From Acidobacteriaceae bacterium (GTDB taxonomy: Bacteria; Acidobacteriota; Terriglobia; Terriglobales; Acidobacteriaceae), in contig JAOAPN010000004.1 of NCBI GenBank assembly GCA_025462885.1, positions 434,001-498,000 of the forward strand: a stretch of DNA of 64,000 bases. Direction: 5' to 3'. The notes below the pieces were generated by a model. That model did not search any database. It was not told the origin of the DNA and was given only the letters and a program-made list of their open reading frames with translations. A program made the position numbers and the translations under genes. This document shows positions 1 through 8,365 of the stretch, piece after piece. Within the stretch, counting starts at the first letter, position 1. Every line of letters begins with the position of its first letter.

Positions 1-1866
1 GCCGCGCACGCTGCCGAAGTGTTCGAGCAGCCGTTGACGTGTCCGCGGCCCTACTCCTGGAATAGCATCGAGCTCGCTGTCGCGATCCCGCATCTGGCGG
101 CGCTTGCGGTGGTAAGTCACGGCGAAGCGATGGCTTTCGTCGCGGATCTTCTGCATCAGATGCAGCACCGGCGAGCGGCGGTCGAGCACGACAGGATCAT
201 CCTCCTGGCCGTGGACGTAGATGATCTCTTCGCGCTTGGCGATGCTGGCCAACGGCTGCAGGGTTACGCCGATCTCTTCGAGCGCGGCATAGGCGGCGTG
301 AAGCTGGCCTAGTCCGCCGTCGATCAGGATGAGGGACGGGAAGGGCTTCTTATCGTCCTGCAGGCGCTTGTAGCGGCGCTGGATGATCTCGCGCATGGAG
401 GCGAAGTCATCCACGCCGGTGACGGTCTTGACCTGAAACTTGCGGTAGTCGGACTTCTTCATTGCGCCGTCCTCCCACACGACCATGGAGGCGACGGTCT
501 CCGCGCCCTGGATGTGTGAGATGTCGAAGCACTCGATGCGGCGCGGCAGTTCTTCGAGCGTCAGTGCATCCTGCAGCGACTCCTGAATCGCCTTGATGCT
601 TGGTTGCAGCACCCGGAACCGCTGGTCGTACGACTGCTTGGCGTTCTGGCAGACCAGATCGACGAGGGAGCGCTTGTCACCGCGCTGCGGAGCGGCGACT
701 TCGATGCGGTGACCGGCGCGTTCGGCGAGCAGTTCGGCCAACAGGGCACGGTCGGGGAAGTCCACCGGAACGTAGATGGAACGTGGCACATAGCTCTGAT
801 CGAGGTAAAGCTGCTTCAGCAATGCGGAGAAGAACAGCGCGGGAGAGAACGCCCCGTTCAGCTCGGTCATGCCGGAGTGCTGTGTCACCAAGACATCCTC
901 GGCGACCTCAGGCGCGGGCGCAGATGGGTCCGGCTCCAGCCTTGGGATAGCTTCGACGGCGGCGGTCTCGGCCTCCCCTTCATTCAAAGTGGTGGAGAGC
1001 GACTCGGGCAACTCCTCCCAAAAGAAGTCGCGGCGGTCGACGATCTTGCCGCCGCGCATGTGGAAGAGATTCACGGCGAGCATGTCGTTCTCGTAGTGAA
1101 AGCCGAAGACGTCGGCGTCCTCGTTGTCGGCGGTGGCGATGCGCTGCTTGTCCTGCATCTGGTGGACCGTGACGACCTGGTCGCGCAGCCGTGCCGCCAG
1201 TTCGAATTGCTCGTTCTCCGCTGCGGCTCCCATACGCTTCGTCAGCAGACGCTCCAGTTCATCGGTGCGTCCTTCGAGAAAGAGCTGCACATCGCGAATG
1301 GTCTCTTTGTAGGCCTCGGATGTGGTCAGCCCTTCGACGCAGGGGCCGAGGCAGCGCTTGATGTAGTACTGCAGGCAGGCGCGTGGATGGTAGCGCGAGA
1401 GATCCACTTTGCAACTCGGAATCAGGAAGCTGCGGTGAATCAGGTCGACCAGGCGATGCGCGAGATTGCCGGGGAAGTAGGGGCCGAAGTAAGCAGCACC
1501 GTCCTTGCGCAGGCGTCGTGTCACGAAGACCTTCGGGTAGCGGTCGTTCATCGTCAGCTTGATGTAGGGGTAGGTCTTGTCGTCGCGCAGCAGTATGTTG
1601 AAGCGCGGCTTCCGCTGCTTGATGAGGTTGTTTTCAAGCGCCAGTGCCTCACGCTCGTTATCGACGGTGATGTACTCGAGGTCGACCGCCTCTCGCATCA
1701 GGGAGCCGGTCTTGGCGTTCGCCTGGGATGCGTCGAGGAAGTAGGAACGCACCCGCGCGCGGAGGTTCTTCGCCTTGCCGACGTAGATGACCTCGCCCTC
1801 TGCGTTTTTGTAGAGGTAGCAGCCCGGAGAGGTGGGCAGGGTCCGGATTTTCTGGAGTAGATCCAT
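1..1866 (-). CDS. uvrC: UvrABC system protein C, 3' end cut by window edge
   Basis: Excinuclease subunit that makes the dual incisions around lesions bound by UvrA/UvrB in nucleotide excision repair (cytoplasm). The minus-strand frame is open from ATG at 1866 to base 1 (622 codons) and starts MDLLQKIRTLPTSPGCYLYK, the GIY-YIG nuclease signature with GEVIYVGKAKNLRARV. The central UVR-like stretch (EQFELAARLRDQV) and the RNase H-like endonuclease region (RRIECFDISHIQG, LILIDGGLGQLHAA) follow. The last visible residues, LDAIPGVGPRTRQRLLEHFG, are the C-terminal helix-hairpin-helix, so only a short tail is missing. It stands alone, divergent from the OmpA-like lipoprotein gene. Identification is very secure. 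Confidence 0.97.
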   Translation of the reverse strand, partial: MDLLQKIRTLPTSPGCYLYKNAEGEVIYVGKAKNLRARVRSYFLDASQANAKTGSLMREAVDLEYITVDNEREALALENNLIKQRKPRFNILLRDDKTYPYIKLTMNDRYPKVFVTRRLRKDGAAYFGPYFPGNLAHRLVDLIHRSFLIPSCKVDLSRYHPRACLQYYIKRCLGPCVEGLTTSEAYKETIRDVQLFLEGRTDELERLLTKRMGAAAENEQFELAARLRDQVVTVHQMQDKQRIATADNEDADVFGFHYENDMLAVNLFHMRGGKIVDRRDFFWEELPESLSTTLNEGEAETAAVEAIPRLEPDPSAPAPEVAEDVLVTQHSGMTELNGAFSPALFFSALLKQLYLDQSYVPRSIYVPVDFPDRALLAELLAERAGHRIEVAAPQRGDKRSLVDLVCQNAKQSYDQRFRVLQPSIKAIQESLQDALTLEELPRRIECFDISHIQGAETVASMVVWEDGAMKKSDYRKFQVKTVTGVDDFASMREIIQRRYKRLQDDKKPFPSLILIDGGLGQLHAAYAALEEIGVTLQPLASIAKREEIIYVHGQEDDPVVLDRRSPVLHLMQKIRDESHRFAVTYHRKRRQMRDRDSELDAIPGVGPRTRQRLLEHFGSVRG

Positions 1867-2198
1867 AATTCGGAGATGCTGAGATTCTGAAGGACACCGA
1901 ATAAGATCTGGTGCCAGGTTTTAGTTTAGATGGTGGGGCGTCACGAGCGCTTTAATCCCGTAACCGTAATCTGTGCAGCCCTTTGCAGGCGGGAAGATTT
2001 GACGCGCCACACCGTCAATTGTTCCAGTTTTCGTTGCGAGGCACAATTCGTCCTCTTTGTGCGAGTTCCTGTATGTTTATGAAAAATTGAGACTTGCGGC
2101 GGGTGAAGGCTTTGGCATAGAGATTGCTCTGAAGTAACTGTTGCAACGGCTTGGTAGTTGAACGAATCATAAGTTGAAGATTTACAGGAGATAACGCC
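1867..2198. other. Intergenic region between uvrC and the OmpA-like gene
   Basis: 332 bases with no convincing gene. It separates divergent uvrC (minus) and the OmpA-like lipoprotein (plus). A sigma-54-like element lies at 2112-2128 (listed separately) and an AGGAG ribosome-binding site precedes the ATG at 2199. Long minus-strand frames crossing it continue antisense through the lipoprotein gene and look like shadows. Confidence 0.6.
2112..2128 (+). promoter_or_regulatory. Candidate sigma-54 (RpoN) promoter of the OmpA-like lipoprotein gene
   Basis: The sequence TTGGCATAGAGATTGCT matches the -24/-12 pattern TTGGCA-N6-TTGCT, with GG and GC exactly 10 bases apart as RpoN promoters require. It lies about 70 bases before the ATG at 2199, a sensible leader length. 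The sixth base of the consensus block (C of TGGCAC) is T here. No enhancer-binding activator gene is in view, so this is a motif-based proposal. Confidence 0.4.
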
Positions 2199-2978
2199 AT
2201 GAATCCCAGTACTCCCCAGAGTTCGCACCTGAATTGCCCGACCATTGCAGGCAAGACCCTCAGAATCGGGGGCGCGGCGCTCGCCGGCGGATTGGTGCTG
2301 CTTCTCACCGTTGGCTGCTCGACCAAGAACTATGTTCGCTCTCAGACTGCTCCCATCGTCCAGCAGACGAACGAACTGGACTCCAAGACTGCCTCTGATC
2401 ATCGCGCCATTCAGGATACAGATGCCCGTGCGCAGAGCGGTATTGCGACCGCCCAATCCGCTGCCAGCTCCGCCGACCAGCACGCGATGGCCGCAGGTCA
2501 GGCCGCGCAGACTGCCGGACAGTCGGCGCAGGAAGCTTATAACCGCGTCGATAGCCTGAGCGGTGTTGTGGCGAACCTCGATAATTACAAGTCGCTTGCG
2601 GACGTCAACGTCACCTTCGCCTTCGACAAGGCAGTTCTGACGGCTGCCGATAAGAAGCAGCTCGATGAGCTTGCAGGCAGTCTGCAGAGCGCCAAGGGCT
2701 ACATTCTGGAAGTGACGGGCGGTACGGATTCGACTGGCGACGCCACTTACAACTACCAACTCAGCCAGCGACGTGCTGATGCGGTCGTAAATTACCTCGC
2801 TTCGAAGTACAACATCCCGCCGCACAAGTTCTACCTGGTGGGCATCGGCAAGGATCAGCAGGTCGCGAGCGATCGCACCGCTGCAGGTCGCGCCCAGAAC
2901 CGTCGTGTGGAGATCAAGCTGCTCTCCAACATGACGTCCAGTGGCGCTGCCGGTTCGTCCCCCAGTGGCGGTCAGTAG
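2199..2978 (+). CDS. OmpA-family peptidoglycan-associated lipoprotein
   Basis: Predicted outer-membrane lipoprotein that anchors the envelope to peptidoglycan. Of 259 residues, a hydrophobic segment at about 22-39 ends in the lipobox LTVGC with the lipidated Cys at 40. An Ala/Gln-rich region (about 65-120, likely helical coiled coil) leads to a C-terminal OmpA domain (about 128-245) with VTFAFDKAVLTAADKKQLDELA and the closing AGRAQNRRVEIKL, the Asp/Arg peptidoglycan-binding part. The start ATG has AGGAG eight bases upstream. It is monocistronic, with a strong terminator at 3024-3060. It resembles Pal, but no tol genes are adjacent, so a Pal role is not claimed. Confidence 0.88.
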   Translation: MNPSTPQSSHLNCPTIAGKTLRIGGAALAGGLVLLLTVGCSTKNYVRSQTAPIVQQTNELDSKTASDHRAIQDTDARAQSGIATAQSAASSADQHAMAAGQAAQTAGQSAQEAYNRVDSLSGVVANLDNYKSLADVNVTFAFDKAVLTAADKKQLDELAGSLQSAKGYILEVTGGTDSTGDATYNYQLSQRRADAVVNYLASKYNIPPHKFYLVGIGKDQQVASDRTAAGRAQNRRVEIKLLSNMTSSGAAGSSPSGGQ

Positions 2979-3023
2979 TTAGCTGAATTGAAAAATTTCC
3001 TCCCCCGGAAGTCCCACAACAAG

Positions 3024-3060
3024 AAGCCAGCCTCGAGATTCGAGGCTGGCTTTCTTTTTT
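3024..3060 (+). terminator. Rho-independent terminator after the OmpA-like gene
   Basis: Perfect 12-bp stem AAGCCAGCCTCG / CGAGGCTGGCTT around the loop AGATT, followed by TTTCTTTTTT. The T-tract lies on the plus side only, so it mainly ends transcription of the lipoprotein gene. It sits in the gap before the convergent DUF3311 gene. Confidence 0.9.
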
Positions 3061-3083
3061 ACTTATTTTGAGAAACAGAATAT

Positions 3084-3317
3084 CTACTCGGATTTAAGTT
3101 TGAAATAAACTCCAGCCAAAATGGCGGACGTCAGGATCACCCATAAAAACTGGTACCAGTAGAAAAAAGGAAAGCCCATCAGTGCCGGGCTGGAACTGGC
3201 GTAGACCCGGGGGAACAAGAGCGCTACATAGGGCAGCAACAAGGGCAGCAGCCACCACTTGCTGTTTTTTCGCGGCTTCGAGGGGACTTCACCTGACTGG
3301 CTCATGATGGAAAGCAT
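3084..3317 (-). CDS. Small membrane protein, DUF3311-like
   Basis: About 77 residues with two hydrophobic helices (WWLLPLLLPYVALLFP and FFYWYQFLWVILTSAILAGVYF). The pattern of a Pro-Tyr-Pro first helix followed by MGFPFFYWYQFLWV is that of DUF3311, a family of tiny inner-membrane proteins often placed beside sodium/solute symporters. No symporter is adjacent here, so its partner is unknown. The start is uncertain: ATG at 3317 has AAGGAGAG upstream at slightly long spacing, ATG at 3305 is also possible, and starts as far out as 3359 would crowd the divergent mazG gene. Confidence 0.6.
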   Translation of the reverse strand: MLSIMSQSGEVPSKPRKNSKWWLLPLLLPYVALLFPRVYASSSPALMGFPFFYWYQFLWVILTSAILAGVYFKLKSE

Positions 3318-3375
3318 ACCCGAGTGACGCTCTCCTTGGAATCCCTGCATACCGCGCAACCGGAAATGTCACCCG

Positions 3376-4314
3376 ATGTCGGGTAGAGTTAAGATTATGG
3401 CACTGCCGTCCAGGGACCACTTACAACCAGCTTCTGTCACGCATGAGGAAGTGCCTGTAAAAGCTGCCCAGCAGGCCGCTGCGCCTCTGGCAGAGGCCAT
3501 TACCATCATGGCGCGCCTGCGCGGCCCCGATGGCTGTCCCTGGGATCGCGAGCAGACCTTCGACTCCATCAAGAAGCACACGCTGGAGGAGACCTACGAG
3601 GTCTTCGACGCCATCGAGCGCCGCGCCTGGCCGGATCTGCGCGATGAACTGGGCGATCTCCTGCTGCAGGTGCTCTTCTATTCGCAGATGGCCTCCGAGG
3701 CTGGCTACTTCACCCTGGCCGAGGTCGCGGAGAGCCTCAACGCCAAACTGATTCGCCGCCATCCCCACATCTTCGGTGACGCGCTGGCGGCGGACTCCGA
3801 CGCGGTACTCCGTAACTGGGAGCAGATCAAGCGCAGCGAGAAAAAGAACACTCTCCCCAACGGTGAAGCGCCTAAGCAGATGTTGGACGAGATTCCGCGC
3901 TCCATGCCAGCGCTGCTGGAGGCCTCCAAGCTCGGTTCCCGCGCCGCCAAAGTCGGGTTCGATTGGCCGGACGCCACGGGCCTCTTCGACAAGCTACAGG
4001 AGGAGATCGCCGAACTAAAGGCAGAGCTGCCTGACGCCGAATCTAAATCTGCCTCAAACGCGGCACTGGAGGAAGAACTCGGCGACGTGCTTTTTACCGC
4101 TGTGAACCTGGCGCGTCACCTCAAGCTCGATCCTGAATCCGCTCTGCGCTCCGCGAACGCAAAATTTCGCAGGCGCTTCGGTGCCATGGAGTCTGCGGCG
4201 GGCGGCCGCGAAGGATTAGAGACTCGCTCGTCCGACGAGCTGGAAGCTCTTTGGAGCAGCGCCAAGCACAGCGAACGAGACCATCAGAGCACTACGAAGG
4301 AGCAGCAGGGATGA
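3376..4314 (+). CDS. mazG: Nucleoside triphosphate pyrophosphohydrolase MazG
   Basis: Cytoplasmic house-cleaning enzyme that hydrolyses (d)NTPs to NMP and pyrophosphate. The tandem all-alpha MazG domains are both visible: the first has LRGPDGCPWDREQTF, then EETYEV and DELGDLLLQVLFY; the second has EEIAELKAEL and EEELGDVLFTAVNLAR, the EExxE and ExxD metal-binding sets. Two ATGs are possible (3376 and 3397); neither has a strong ribosome-binding site and the extra residues are unconserved. The stop overlaps the ATG of the next gene in an ATGA arrangement, implying translational coupling. Confidence 0.93.
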   Translation: MSGRVKIMALPSRDHLQPASVTHEEVPVKAAQQAAAPLAEAITIMARLRGPDGCPWDREQTFDSIKKHTLEETYEVFDAIERRAWPDLRDELGDLLLQVLFYSQMASEAGYFTLAEVAESLNAKLIRRHPHIFGDALAADSDAVLRNWEQIKRSEKKNTLPNGEAPKQMLDEIPRSMPALLEASKLGSRAAKVGFDWPDATGLFDKLQEEIAELKAELPDAESKSASNAALEEELGDVLFTAVNLARHLKLDPESALRSANAKFRRRFGAMESAAGGREGLETRSSDELEALWSSAKHSERDHQSTTKEQQG

Positions 4315-5189
4315 GCACGGAGCAAGTATCGGAGACTCAAATGGTTAGTCAAAAACAGAGCGATGAGCAGCCAGCAATCCGGATCGCAGCCCTGCACGAT
4401 CTGGATCAGTTTCAAAGCTGCGTCGATCTGCAGATTGCTGTCTGGGGCTATAGCGATGGCGACCTTATCCCCCGCCGCGTCTTTCTGCTCGCCGACCGTA
4501 TCGGAGGGCAGGTGCTGGGCGCGTTCGACGGGGAAGCGATCGTAGGGTTCGCGATGGGGCTGCCGGGCTACAAAAACGGCAAACCGTACTTGCACTCGCA
4601 CATGCTGGCCGTGCTGCCCGCGTACCGCAACCTCGGCCTCGGACGGCGCCTGAAGCTGGCCCAGCGCGATGACGCGATTGCACGCGGCTTCGAACTGATG
4701 GAGTGGACCTTCGACCCGCTGGAGATCAAGAACGCGCATCTCAACATCGCGCGGCTCGGTGCCATCTGCCGACGCTACCAACCCGATTTCTACGGCCCCT
4801 CCTCCTCCCCCCTGCAGGGCGGCCTGCCGACAGACCGCCTGTATGCGGAGTGGTGGCTTAACTCTCCCCGGGTCCAGCGCGTGCTGGGAGAGGCTGGTGA
4901 TGCATCCGACCACACCGATGCGGTCACTGAAGAGATTCTTGTCCCGCAGGAGCTCTTCCATTGGAAGCAGGAGCCCGCCACCCGCGGCCTCGCCAGTGAA
5001 CGCCAGCGCAGCAACCGCGAGGCGCTGCAAGCCGCCTTCAGCCGCGGCCTCGCCGTAACCGGCTACCGGAGGGAGAGCAACGGCGACGGACACTTTCTTC
5101 TCGGCCCGCTGGATCCACACCAGATATCTCCTTCCGGATCATTGCCAACGAGCCACGCTGACGCTCCGGAGACGTCCATCGTGTCATAG
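4311..5189 (+). CDS. GNAT-superfamily acyltransferase, COG3375-like
   Basis: 292-residue predicted N-acyltransferase. The N-terminal GNAT fold carries the acyl-CoA loop in HMLAVLPAYRNLGLGRRLK (Q/RxxGxG/A type). The segments EWTFDPLEIKNAHLNI and GLPTDRLYAEWWLNS are typical of a long GNAT subfamily often encoded next to N-succinylamino-acid racemases. ATG at 4311 overlaps the mazG stop and has AAGGAG upstream, which decides the start. The OSBS/NSAR-like gene follows 155 bases downstream. From this pairing I infer acylation of an amino-acid amino group, possibly succinylation; substrate specificity cannot be read from the sequence. Confidence 0.8.
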   Translation: MSTEQVSETQMVSQKQSDEQPAIRIAALHDLDQFQSCVDLQIAVWGYSDGDLIPRRVFLLADRIGGQVLGAFDGEAIVGFAMGLPGYKNGKPYLHSHMLAVLPAYRNLGLGRRLKLAQRDDAIARGFELMEWTFDPLEIKNAHLNIARLGAICRRYQPDFYGPSSSPLQGGLPTDRLYAEWWLNSPRVQRVLGEAGDASDHTDAVTEEILVPQELFHWKQEPATRGLASERQRSNREALQAAFSRGLAVTGYRRESNGDGHFLLGPLDPHQISPSGSLPTSHADAPETSIVS

Positions 5190-5344
5190 GATGGAGCCTG
5201 GAGATTGAAGCTGGCGCGCGGTAGAAATCGTGCCCGGCAAGAGCCGCTATGATGTTGCCTTTCAAAATTCGCGGTAGGATACTGTAACATCGCCCCTGCC
5301 GCCGATCGAACCACCGCATACTCCCCTGAACAGGACCCCTTCCA

Positions 5345-6475
5345 ATGCTCAAGATTGACGCCATCCACCTGCGCGAGATCAACATGCCGCTGGCCTATCC
5401 GTTCGAGACCAGCTTCGGCCTCACCACCGGCCGGCGCATTCTGCTGGTCGAACTGGAGTCTGAAGGCCGCACCGCCTGGGGCGAGTGTGTCGCCGGCGAG
5501 CATCCGTACTTCAGCGACGAGATGATCGACACCGCCTGGATCATTACCGAGTCCGAACTCGCTCCGCGGCTGCTTGCGGCTGAAATCTCCCACGGCGGGG
5601 ATGTTCCCGATCTTTTCAAGCCGGTGCGCGGCCACCGCATGGCCAAGGCCGCCCTCGAGAACGCCATGTGGGACCTTGAGGCGCAGGACGAAGACGTTCC
5701 TCTCTCTGAGCTGCTGGGCGGGGTCCGCAAAATCATTCCCTGCGGCGTCTCCATCGGCATCCAGCCTTCGCTGGAACAGCTTATGGATAAGATCGCCACG
5801 GAACTCTCCGCTGGCTACCAGCGCATCAAGCTCAAGTGCAAGCCCGGTTGGGACACCAGGATCTTCGAGGCCGTGCGCGAACGCTGGCCCGAGATTCTGT
5901 TGAGCTGCGACGCCAACTCCGCCTACCGGATGCGTGACTTCGACCACATCGCCAGTTGGGATCAGTTCAAGCTGCTCATGATCGAGCAGCCGCTCTGGTA
6001 CGACGACTTCTACTTCCACGCCATGCTGCAGAAGCGCCTCGAAACGGCGATTTGTCTGGACGAGTCGATCCGCAACCGCCGCGATGCTCTCGCAGCCATC
6101 GACATGGAATCCTGCCGCATCATCAACATCAAGGTTGGCCGGGTCGGAGGCTTCAGCGAAGCGATCGCCGTCCATAACGCGGCAGCAGAGCGGGGCATCC
6201 CCGTATGGTGCGGTGGCATGCTGGAGACCGGAATCGGTCGCGCCCACAATATCGCTCTCTCTTCGTTGCCGAACTTCTCGCTCCCGGGAGACGTCTCCGC
6301 CTCCAGCCGTTACTGGACGCAGGACATCGTCGAGCCGGCAATTACCGTAAGCTCCAAGGGCGAGATCGTCGTCCCCACCACGGCTGGCTCCGGATATCCG
6401 ATTCTAAAGGACCGCATCGAAGCCCTCACCGTGCGGCGCAGCACCCTCCACGCCAGGGCACGCGTTACCGTCTAG
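5345..6475 (+). CDS. o-Succinylbenzoate synthase / N-succinylamino-acid racemase family enzyme
   Basis: 376-residue member of the muconate-lactonizing subgroup of the enolase superfamily. The catalytic KxK is K162/K164 (RIKLKCKPGW), the metal ligands are D189 (SCDANSAY), E214 (IEQPLWYD) and D239 (CLDES), and the general base on the opposite face is K263 (INIKVGRVGG). This family makes o-succinylbenzoate for menaquinone (MenC), racemises N-succinylamino acids, or does both. No other men gene is nearby, while a COG3375-type GNAT gene precedes it, which favours the racemase role or dual function. A palindromic repeat element begins three bases after the stop codon. Confidence 0.85.
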   Translation: MLKIDAIHLREINMPLAYPFETSFGLTTGRRILLVELESEGRTAWGECVAGEHPYFSDEMIDTAWIITESELAPRLLAAEISHGGDVPDLFKPVRGHRMAKAALENAMWDLEAQDEDVPLSELLGGVRKIIPCGVSIGIQPSLEQLMDKIATELSAGYQRIKLKCKPGWDTRIFEAVRERWPEILLSCDANSAYRMRDFDHIASWDQFKLLMIEQPLWYDDFYFHAMLQKRLETAICLDESIRNRRDALAAIDMESCRIINIKVGRVGGFSEAIAVHNAAAERGIPVWCGGMLETGIGRAHNIALSSLPNFSLPGDVSASSRYWTQDIVEPAITVSSKGEIVVPTTAGSGYPILKDRIEALTVRRSTLHARARVTV

Positions 6476-6478
6476 CAA

Positions 6479-6690
6479 TATCGACATATAGTCTCTGGAA
6501 GGGCACACCTTCAGGTGTGCCAAACGCTACGTGTTTTGATTTATTTCTTTGTCGGTTTGCCATAGGCAAACCGACAAAGAAACAAAAGATAGAGGAGTGC
6601 TTCTTTCGGCACGGCTGAAGCCGTGCCCTTCCAAAGATCTTTCCGAAATCAACCACACCGACGAAGATGTAACGCCTTTATATGTCGATA
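6479..6690. repeat. Composite palindromic element with terminal inverted repeats (copy 1)
   Basis: The 212-bp non-coding unit is bounded by exact 12-bp inverted repeats (TATCGACATATA at 6479-6490, TATATGTCGATA at 6679-6690). Inside are two hairpins built on the same plan, GGGCAC-nn-CTTCAG-nn-GTGCC, near 6500-6521 and 6614-6637, pointing in opposite directions. Between them is an extra perfect hairpin around 6548-6584 with arms TCTTTGTCGGTTTGCC and the inverse. A related element lies inverted at 54710-54862 and a half copy at 26345-26438. It is MITE/BIME-like and carries no coding capacity. Confidence 0.8.
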
Positions 6691-6704
6691 CCGTCCAGAG
6701 CAAT

Positions 6705-7670
6705 TTATTGAGTCGGCAAAGGCGTATCAAGGAGGATGCGGACAGCGTCCTGGTAGGGAACCGGACCAGCCAGCACCTGGAAGGCCTCAGCGTCCACATT
6801 GGTGCGTACGTTCAGGGTCTTCACCATGAGCGCACGTACTGTCACCTCTTGCTTGAAGTGGGTATAGATCCAGCGGTCGCCACCGGTGTTGGTCTGCTCC
6901 AGTACAAGTTTGCCGCCGGGATAGATGTGCGCCAGCATGCCCCAGCCGAAGTTCACCCCTTGAAAGATCGTCCCTTCCATCCGCACCAGCACCTTCGACT
7001 TCGCGTCGATCCAGAGGCGTCCCTTCAGCCCGGTCAGCGCCTCTGCCGTCGTTGAAGGTGGCTTCCATTTGGGATCCGGCTGGTAGTCCAGCACTACCTC
7101 GAGCGCGCCATGGTTCACACCGGACTGCGGCTGATCCGGAACGTAAGTGAAGATCATGGCATCGGGTAGCAGCCGAATCATCGAATCGGCGAGCTTCCGC
7201 CCTGACTCTTCCTTCCGAACGTGCTTCAGAAAATCGTTTGGCGCGTCGATCATGGCCTTCAACCTGTCGCGCTCCGCCTTGTCCTCGTCCGTGGACAGGG
7301 GTCTGCCGTCGCGCAGAATCAGCCGTGCCACGGTTCCATCCTTGCTTTCGAAGACGTCGCGCACCTGGTCGCCTTTTTCATCCCGCACATGCATCCGGTA
7401 GCGCACGTAGGAGTCTTTGTGATGCAGCGCCGTCAACTCGTTTGCGGCGGCCTCTACAGCCCACGAGCGCGGAGGCTGGGACAGCAGGGCATTCGCATCG
7501 GGCGCAGATCCCTGCGGTGCAGCGGTGGAGATGCGAACGCGAGCGGTATCCTCTGCAACAGCGCTCCGAAGGGCGAAGGGAGCAAGACTCAAGGCCGCCA
7601 GGAAGCAGCCGCCCCGGAAGCAGTCCAGTCTGGTGCGACGATAGGTCGTGGGGAGCACGCAGGAACTCAT
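6705..7670 (-). CDS. Conserved exported protein of unknown function
   Basis: 321 residues. The N-terminus has basic residues and a hydrophobic stretch (GGCFLAALSLAPFALRSAVA) consistent with a signal peptide, so it is probably periplasmic. The rest has alternating beta-strand character (VARLILRDGRPL, GLKGRLWIDAKSKVLVRMEGTIF, YPGGKLVLEQTNTGGDRWIYTHF), reminiscent of LolA-like outer-membrane lipoprotein-sorting folds, but no family motif is recognised. It is a single gene; a palindromic repeat element ends 14 bases past its stop. Upstream it faces the bactofilin promoter. Function is not assigned. Confidence 0.7.
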   Translation of the reverse strand: MSSCVLPTTYRRTRLDCFRGGCFLAALSLAPFALRSAVAEDTARVRISTAAPQGSAPDANALLSQPPRSWAVEAAANELTALHHKDSYVRYRMHVRDEKGDQVRDVFESKDGTVARLILRDGRPLSTDEDKAERDRLKAMIDAPNDFLKHVRKEESGRKLADSMIRLLPDAMIFTYVPDQPQSGVNHGALEVVLDYQPDPKWKPPSTTAEALTGLKGRLWIDAKSKVLVRMEGTIFQGVNFGWGMLAHIYPGGKLVLEQTNTGGDRWIYTHFKQEVTVRALMVKTLNVRTNVDAEAFQVLAGPVPYQDAVRILLDTPLPTQ

Positions 7671-7864
7671 AGCGAGAAGGGCCTCTTGCTGCCTGAGATG
7701 CAGCGCAGCGGCATTCCAATTTTTATTCTGCCGGGAATCAGAACTGGAACCTCCTTCATCGACTCTCTCTCGTATTCATGATGTGTTGTTACGCTATCTT
7801 CTAATTGAGTGAGACGTATGAGGAGCCATCAAAGTTTGCACTGGACGAACGCAGTGCCCGCGGT

Positions 7865-7893
7865 TTGCCTCACGGCGCGCGCTTGCGTATAGT
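7865..7893 (+). promoter_or_regulatory. Sigma-70 type promoter for the bactofilin operon
   Basis: TTGCCT, a 17-base spacer and TATAGT form a good housekeeping promoter. The expected transcription start, near 7900, is about 45 bases before the bactofilin ATG at 7946. The gap 7671-7945 otherwise holds nothing recognisable. Confidence 0.55.
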
Positions 7894-7945
7894 TCGGGCA
7901 AGATGCACCGAAACGGGATCGATCTGTAAGGGAGAAAACACACGC

Positions 7946-8344
7946 ATGAAGCCAACTGAAGGTTCCACCGTCATCGGCAAATCAGTCGTCGTTCGGGGAG
8001 AGCTCTCCGGCAACGAAGACCTTTACCTGGATGGCGATCTCGAAGGAACCATCACACTCACCGACAGCCGCCTAACCCTGGGGCCGAATGCGCGCGTGCT
8101 CGCCGATCTCAACGTGCGCGATCTCATCGTCTTCGGCAGCCTGAAGGGCAACGTCCGCGCCTCGGGACGCATTGAGTTGCGCCAATCGGCGATCGTCAGC
8201 GGCGATATCATTGCCAATCGCCTGTCCATTGAGGAGAGCGCCGTGATGCAGGGTCGCGTGGAACTTACTGCTTCGGGCGATGCAGCACCTGCCTCCACTG
8301 GGACCTCAGAGAGCGCGTCCTTCGTGCTCGAGCCAAAGGCCTAG
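7946..8344 (+). CDS. Bactofilin-family cytoskeletal protein
   Basis: 132-residue polymer-forming protein with the DUF583/bactofilin right-handed beta-helix: repeats such as GNEDLYLDGDLEGTI, GPNARVLADLNVRDLIVFGSLKGNV and GDIIANRLSIEESAVMQGRVEL are separated by short turns. Flanking tails are short and flexible (N-terminal MKPTEGSTVIGKS, C-terminal Ala/Ser-rich). Bactofilins assemble membrane-associated filaments that organise cell shape or wall enzymes. ATG at 7946 is chosen because AAGGGAGAA precedes it; longer in-frame starts add an unrelated stretch. The methyltransferase-like gene follows after 21 bases in an apparent operon. Confidence 0.9.
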   Translation: MKPTEGSTVIGKSVVVRGELSGNEDLYLDGDLEGTITLTDSRLTLGPNARVLADLNVRDLIVFGSLKGNVRASGRIELRQSAIVSGDIIANRLSIEESAVMQGRVELTASGDAAPASTGTSESASFVLEPKA

Positions 8345-8365
8345 GAAGGGAAGGGATACCTGTAG

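Noticed and set aside
604..1860. 418-residue plus-strand open frame
   Set aside because: Antisense to uvrC, whose catalytic motifs are clear on the minus strand; composition is Val/Leu/Gly/Asp mirror sequence.
1941..2825. Long minus-strand frame across the OmpA-like gene
   Set aside because: Antisense to a gene with a lipobox and OmpA domain, with no own ribosome-binding site or motif.
6479..6690. CRISPR array
   Set aside because: The repeats are inverted hairpins without regular spacers; no cas genes are present.
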